Shown here: positions 62,401 to 64,000 of the stretch, piece by piece
How positions within the stretch are numbered: the stretch's first letter is position 1
Layout of the letters: each line of letters opens with the position of its first letter
DNA from: Paragonimus westermani
Taxonomy: Eukaryota; Platyhelminthes; Trematoda; Plagiorchiida; Troglotrematidae
Length of the DNA stretch: 64,000 bases
NCBI GenBank assembly: GCA_008508345.1
Contig: QNGE01001313.1
Span: 98,545-162,544, forward strand
Direction of reading: 5' to 3'
Notes under the pieces: generated by a model
Told to the model about the DNA's origin: nothing
Databases searched by the model: none
Seen by the model: the letters and a program-made list of their open reading frames with translations, nothing else
Program-made: the position numbers and the translations under genes

Positions 62401-64000
62401 TTTTCGGCAGAAACCTACAGTGTGTAGAGCAAGTCTAAGGTGCGACAGACTCAAATTTTCTCTTATTCAGTCCTGGTATGAAGAAATGGTGTGCGCTTAA
62501 TGTCGCTGTGCGTACATTTACTTCTATTGAATCGATGCGTCGGACTATTTAACGTGATAATTGCAAAGGAATTGGTTTGGACAAACGCATCGGTACGAAA
62601 TACAACTAACCTGATGCGTCACTGGATGAATTGTAATCACACTGTAACGTTCACAGAATTATTCCACATAGCTACAACTAAGGAGAACAACTTTCAGGTA
62701 CAATATCTGCTGACCATGTTACGACAGCTGAACAGACTGTAAAGTAAGGCTGTACATAACTTCTTCACAGGTGTCACATTGATATACACTGCACTTGAAG
62801 GGTTCGGCAGTAATCCAAAGAGATGTAAAAACGTCATCCTAAACGGTACGGAAAAACCTTCTACTGCGATCGTAAAACATTTAGGTGAAGACTGTCATGT
62901 GACAAGCGCTTAGTTCGATGCAAGCATATTTCGTCCCACTGTTTTTTGGGATGGCACAGGAACACATGTGCAACCGAAAGTAAAAATGATAAGGATTTTG
63001 TATTTCAATTCATACAACACGCGGAACTTCAAGTAAATTTTAATTTAATTCTCGTAAACATAGTTCAATAGTACAAAATAAGCTGTCACGTTACAGGTCG
63101 TGATTGTTTAATATACACATGTGTTTCGAAGCTATCCGTTAAAATTCGTTGGCAAAGGTAGACAGACTAGAAGGAGACACGAAATGACCTGGAAGCATGT
63201 AACGTTTCTTATACTCTAATGACAAAACCTATCACTATGAACGCGGGCCCTCTAAGTAGACTTTTTGCGCTCTTTCAGGGATTGTGTTCCTTGGTGAAAA
63301 CTGCCTAGTAACACTGCGTGGTATATACGATTATTTTGCAGGATAAATGAACTTTTAAATCTTTTGTTCTCTTATAGATATCTCATACGTCAGGGACGAT
63401 TACGTGATAACTGTTTCATCTGTGTAGAACTTTCACTGATCGCAAGAAAGGGCAGTAAACCAAAGTGACTACGCATAGCTACACAGACATTTGTAGGCAT
63501 AGTTCAGAGGTCCTTGTAAGACCACGCACGAAAAAAAACAGGGTTTGAATGTAGCCGCCGAGAAAATTACATCAAATCTGAACCGTACATGTTCTGAAAC
63601 TATCTTATGAGAACCCATCCGCTTCAATCCATCGACCTGGCACACCGAAAATTGCGCTTTCACCAGCACACTATTGAAGACTACTGAGTAGTCAGTTGAA
63701 ATCCGCCTCATTCAACCTTCCATTGGCAGCTGCTCTCCGTACCAAAAAGAATCTGGGTTTCGGTAACGTAAAGAATAATGTACGTGTTTCAAGGAGTGAA
63801 TGTCTAGATGTGTGATGAATGGAGCAATATAAGCACAACTGCGCTAATATGGAACAAGCGAATCAGGACTTTTCGCTCTTGATACGATAAACCGCTGTAA
63901 AGTGATTGCCGCTGTACATATAGGAATACTCGGAATCAAGCTGGGCGGTGAATGCCCAAGCGGAAGCGACCCAATTTAGTCTGGTTAAAATCGATGAAAC
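59421..64000. other. Non-coding stretch, no supported gene
   Basis: 59778-60044 is open on both strands (88 codons minus, 78 plus), and neither translation is recognisable. A 65-codon minus-strand frame (60405-60208) starts with a signal-peptide-like segment. 61469-62035 holds three adjacent plus-strand frames without a known domain. Nothing here passes the chance level by length. Confidence 0.45.

Noticed and set aside
1..64000. CRISPR arrays, bacterial operons, ribosome binding sites, rRNA genes
   Set aside because: No regular direct repeats with spacers, no dense gene packing and no rRNA-like stretches. Splice donors, SINEs and LINEs point to a eukaryotic nuclear genome.

Overview
This is a gene-poor, repeat-bearing stretch of an animal nuclear genome, most likely a flatworm and probably a digenean fluke. 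Supporting signs are split coding exons with consensus GT donors, very long non-coding stretches, RTE-like and CR1/Jockey-like LINE fragments, a Penelope-like element (PLE), tRNA-derived SINEs, and a second SINE-like family that joins a pol III type promoter to a hammerhead ribozyme, as the schistosome Sm-alpha family does. The exact genus cannot be read from this sequence. The base composition looks less AT-rich than Schistosoma.

Only two stretches look like host coding sequence with useful confidence. The window opens inside an exon (3-972, +) for the C-terminus of a thioester-containing protein (alpha-2-macroglobulin/complement C3 superfamily): the receptor-binding domain followed by a netrin-like C345C domain. 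At 41940-42413 (+) there is a probable first coding exon of a BK-channel beta-subunit-like membrane protein. Weaker exon candidates lie at 24969-25285 (-), 45196-45520 (-) and 46481-46717 (+). In 64 kb of this composition, open frames of up to about 150 codons are expected by chance, so length alone supports only the first exon.

Region by region: 1-1 kb is the TEP exon. 1-17.6 kb is non-coding, with a minus-strand tRNA-derived SINE near 5.7 kb, a GC-richer cluster of small hairpins near 9.7 kb and two simple repeats. 17.6-18.5 kb is a decayed RTE-like LINE. 21.8-24.4 kb is a nest of mobile elements: an unclassified repeat, a minus-strand PLE (reverse transcriptase thumb plus GIY-YIG-like end), a plus-strand SINE, and an exact 312-bp inverted copy of the PLE end. 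28.9-29.4 kb holds a LINE endonuclease fragment. 30.8-31.2 kb may be a solo LTR. 31.9-32.35 kb is the second copy of the unclassified repeat. 32.8-33.1 kb is a hammerhead SINE (decayed), and 55.1-55.45 kb a better preserved one. 58.5-59.4 kb is a CR1/Jockey-like LINE reverse transcriptase fragment. The rest shows nothing I can support.

The two most notable observations are the perfectly identical inverted PLE arms (22640-22951 and 24039-24350), surrounded by decayed sequence, and the tRNA-promoter plus hammerhead-ribozyme element seen in two diverged copies.
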